Shown in pieces: positions 43,412 through 45,631 of a DNA stretch of 45,631 nt. The notes below the pieces were generated by a model that saw nothing but the letters and a program-made list of their open reading frames with translations, was not told the origin of the DNA and ran no database searches. Position 1 is the stretch's first letter. Every line of letters begins with the position of its first letter. Position numbers and translations under genes: made by a program. The DNA is from Phycisphaerales bacterium (GTDB lineage: Bacteria > Planctomycetota > Phycisphaerae > Phycisphaerales > SM1A02), in NCBI GenBank assembly GCA_029246705.1, contig JAQWMQ010000002.1, positions 1 to 45,631 on the forward strand. Reading direction: 5' to 3'.

Positions 43412-44443
43412 ATGTCATCTGAGGTCATCTTCAACGTCGTCCTGCCCATCATGCTGTTCGTGGTGGCGGGGTACATCTTCAGAAAGCTCGGCAAGTTCAC
43501 CGAGGCCCAGAGCGGGACCCTGATCGGCTATGCGATGAAGGTCGCGATTCCGAGCATGATCATCGTGGCCCTCGCCAACGAGCCGGTCCAGGACTACATC
43601 CCGTATGCGGCCTTCTTCGGCACCTTCCTGCTGATCAGCACCATCGTCTTCCTGGCAGCGCTGATCGTCGCGAAACTCTTTCGGATGCCCATGCTCGAGG
43701 GGTCTTTCTTTTCCGCGACCTGCGCCCTCTCGAACACCTGCATGATCGCTCTGCCGATCCTGACCATGTTGATGGGTCAGCCGGGAACGATCTACGGAAT
43801 TCTCGGGGTCATCAACCTCATCATCGGATTGCAGGTGATGTCGCTCATCGCCGACATCCACCATGGTGATCCGAGTGAATCTCGTTTCCTGGGTCTGCTG
43901 AAATCCCTCGGCAAGGAGGTCTTCCAGCCGTACTTCGTGGCCTTGATCGTCGGGGTGACCATCTCCCTCACGGAATGGAAGCTGCCTGCGACCATCGACA
44001 CCACGCTTTCACTGCTGGGTGCCACGACCGCACCGGTCGCGCTCTTCGCGGTGGGGATCGACCTGAACTTCGGAGTCTTCAAGAAGAACATCATGGCGAT
44101 CCTGGGCGCGACGATCTTCAAGCTCATCCTGATGCCGATTCTGGCGTGGTTCATGTGCCAGTGGCTGGGTCTCGGGCCGGCGGCAACCGTCGCGGTGGTC
44201 CTCTGCAGCTCCGTCGCCGCGGCCAAGTGCGAATTCGGCGTGGCCAAGCAGAAGAACATCTACGTGGAACAGACCGCGGCGATCGTCGCCAGCACGACGA
44301 TCCTGTCCTTCATCACGCTGGCCTTCGTGGTCATCGAGTTGAACGACCGCTACCCGGAAGTCTTCGACATGGACAAGCACTTCCACTTCGCCGGGCATTC
44401 GGACGGTGATGCGAAGGCACCAGCCGTACCGAAGCGCCCTTGA
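43412..44443 (+). CDS. AEC (auxin efflux carrier) family transporter
   Basis: A 343-residue inner-membrane protein with about ten hydrophobic helices. It begins IFNVVLPIMLFVVAGYIFRK and has paired repeats of five helices: ATCALSNTCMIALPILTMLM in the first half and VVLCSSVAAAKCEFGVAKQK in the second, where AEC carriers break helix 4/9. This family exports or imports anionic metabolites such as malate or citrate; the substrate cannot be read. The C-terminus is His/Asp-rich (MDKHFHFAGHSDGD). The ATG at 43412 (GGGAG upstream) opens directly into the first helix and is preferred over an earlier ATG 33 codons upstream that would add a Cys-rich leader. Confidence 0.9.
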   Translation: MSSEVIFNVVLPIMLFVVAGYIFRKLGKFTEAQSGTLIGYAMKVAIPSMIIVALANEPVQDYIPYAAFFGTFLLISTIVFLAALIVAKLFRMPMLEGSFFSATCALSNTCMIALPILTMLMGQPGTIYGILGVINLIIGLQVMSLIADIHHGDPSESRFLGLLKSLGKEVFQPYFVALIVGVTISLTEWKLPATIDTTLSLLGATTAPVALFAVGIDLNFGVFKKNIMAILGATIFKLILMPILAWFMCQWLGLGPAATVAVVLCSSVAAAKCEFGVAKQKNIYVEQTAAIVASTTILSFITLAFVVIELNDRYPEVFDMDKHFHFAGHSDGDAKAPAVPKRP

Positions 44444-44479
44444 CGGTTTTTGCCAGCGGCTCCTACCACGAGAAGAAAG

Positions 44480-44509
44480 GCACCCCGCGATGGTTACATC
44501 GCGAGGTGC
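44480..44509. terminator. Hairpin terminator between convergent genes
   Basis: GCACCCCGCGATG (44480-44492) pairs with 44497-44509 apart from one C/A mismatch, with a GTTA loop. On the minus strand it is followed by CCTTTCTTCTC, so it fits best the tagged beta-helix gene that ends at 44544; the plus-strand tail is less T-rich. Confidence 0.6.
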
Positions 44510-44543
44510 TCTACTCGTGCCTACCCGGTGATTCGTGTGAAGC

Positions 44544-45464
44544 TCAGGGAGACGTGTTCCAGGACCCGAGCAGGCAGTTCAGGTCGCCGGCGTCCACGTT
44601 CCCGTCGTTGTTGATGTCTGCGATCGGGTCCTGGCTGTCCCATGAGCCCAGAAGCTTGATCAGATCGGAACCCGCGACGAAGCCGTCCCCGTCGAGGTCC
44701 TCCGGGACATCGCACGAAAGCCAGATGTCATTGACGCCTTCAGGGGTGTAATCGCCTGAGATCTGATCGGTCGTCGTGTCGCTCGTGTTGCTGCAGATCG
44801 TGGAGTCCTTCAGGAAGGTCCTGCAGTCGTAGTAATTGTTGATTCCACCGGCCTCGTATCGAGCGGTGTTCTCCCTGATGAAGCAATCGGTCACCTGCGG
44901 CTTGCTGTTCGCGATGTTCAGGATTCCGCCACCGAGATTCAAGGCCTGGTTTTCGGCGAATTCGCAACCTTCGAACGTGGGTTCGCTGTATCTGTAGACG
45001 CAGACCCCGCCGCCATTGCCTGCGATGTTCTTCTTGAACAGGCAGTTCTTGACCAGGGGGCTGCTTCCGTCGATGAGCATTCCACCACCGAGGTCATCGG
45101 GAAACGAACCGATCGCCAGACCGTTCTGGATCACCATGTTCTCGATCCGGGTGTACTGGGTCTCTCCACTCGTGCAGGCGAGGACCCTGATCTGGTTGAG
45201 CCCGTCGATGATCACCCTGGAGCCGTTCGCGCTGGTCTGACCGAGCAGTTGGATCGCCTTGCCACGCGTGTTGATCGTGGTGCTGGGGAAATAGGTTCCG
45301 GGAGCGATGTAGATCACATCTCCGTGTGTTGCGGAGTCGATTGCATTCTGGATCGAGGTGTGGTCACACGTTCCGGTCAGGCAGACGGTGATCGTGTCTG
45401 CACAGGTCGCTGCACCCATGGCCAGAGCAGCACATGCAGCCAGATGATTCCTGATCTTTCTCAT
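44544..45464 (-). CDS. Secreted beta-helix protein with twin EF-hand tag
   Basis: A 306-residue exported protein. The start at 45464 opens a signal peptide (core AACAALAMGAATCA); the frame is open upstream to near the window edge but without a signal. Residues about 35-240 form one right-handed beta-helix that starts HTSIQNAIDSATHGDVIYIA, nearly the same as the opening of the 2620 gene. The cap ACTSGETQYTRIENM and coils such as DGSSPLVKNCLFKKN and GGICN-like turns follow. The tail has DLDGDGFVAGSDLIKLLGSW and DINNDGNVDAGDLNCLLGSW, the twin EF-hand tag. No catalytic site is recognised. It converges on the AEC transporter gene. Confidence 0.87.
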   Translation of the reverse strand: MRKIRNHLAACAALAMGAATCADTITVCLTGTCDHTSIQNAIDSATHGDVIYIAPGTYFPSTTINTRGKAIQLLGQTSANGSRVIIDGLNQIRVLACTSGETQYTRIENMVIQNGLAIGSFPDDLGGGMLIDGSSPLVKNCLFKKNIAGNGGGVCVYRYSEPTFEGCEFAENQALNLGGGILNIANSKPQVTDCFIRENTARYEAGGINNYYDCRTFLKDSTICSNTSDTTTDQISGDYTPEGVNDIWLSCDVPEDLDGDGFVAGSDLIKLLGSWDSQDPIADINNDGNVDAGDLNCLLGSWNTSP

Positions 45465-45631
45465 GACTTCAAAGCTAGCACCGGTCCTTGTCATACGGAA
45501 GGAAACACCTTTCCATTGAAGGCAATCCAAGGCCTGCAAGGTCCGTAAACATGACGAAATGGCTTCCTGCACCCTACACTGGCGGCAGACGACCAGTGGT
45601 GGTGATGCGTTCCCCGGACACACGATGCGTG

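Overview
The window looks like a chromosomal segment of a planctomycete, most probably of the Phycisphaerae. The evidence is high GC coding DNA, a cytochrome-like/DUF1549/DUF1553 protein followed by a DUF1501 protein, a prepilin-type protein with the GFTLTELLVVI signature, several secreted right-handed beta-helix proteins, and twin EF-hand tags ending in L(L/I)(G/S)xW. No phage, transposon, CRISPR or plasmid functions are visible, and nearly all the DNA is accounted for by intact genes.

Layout. 1-7.7 kb: a secreted HEAT-type protein, tRNA-Thr(CGT), and two tandem paralogous double beta-helix proteins. 7.7-11.3 kb: a short OprB-like porin divergent from a TIM-barrel sugar isomerase/epimerase-like gene, then a two-subunit sodium:solute symporter. 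11.3-13.8 kb (minus strand): a DUF985 cupin, an exported esterase and an amidinotransferase. 13.9-17.0 kb: a threonine degradation cluster (SDR-type threonine dehydrogenase, dienelactone-hydrolase-like protein, Kbl) closed by a terminator. 17.2-21.3 kb: a 1348-residue secreted metzincin-like protein with two P-domain-like modules. 21.4-25.1 kb: an Mrp/ApbC P-loop ATPase (minus) divergent from a small LTxxQ-like secreted protein, then a pseudopilin and TrmL (both minus). 25.2-29.6 kb: an aberrant EF-G paralogue overlapping a large exported protein with a caspase/gingipain-like region and a transglutaminase domain. 29.7-34.6 kb: an MscS-type channel, a 45-residue membrane protein, a family 2 glycosyltransferase and an AsmA-like protein. 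34.9-41.2 kb: a beta-helix protein with the twin EF-hand tag, then the cytochrome-like/DUF1549/DUF1553, DUF1501 and zinc-ribbon membrane genes. 41.3-45.6 kb: an orphan secreted protein, a lectin-fold-like protein with the tag, an AEC-family transporter and another tagged beta-helix protein.

How the genes work together. The threonine cluster makes acetyl-CoA and glycine from threonine. The symporter, the AEC carrier and the porin are transport functions. A large share of the coding capacity goes to exported cysteine-rich, calcium-loop-rich surface proteins. Four of these share a C-terminal twin EF-hand tag and four share the same beta-helix cap motifs. These tagged proteins, the EF-G paralogue with a substituted switch II histidine, and the protein fused to a transglutaminase domain are the least explained parts. 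All assignments come from reading motifs by eye; no database search was possible.
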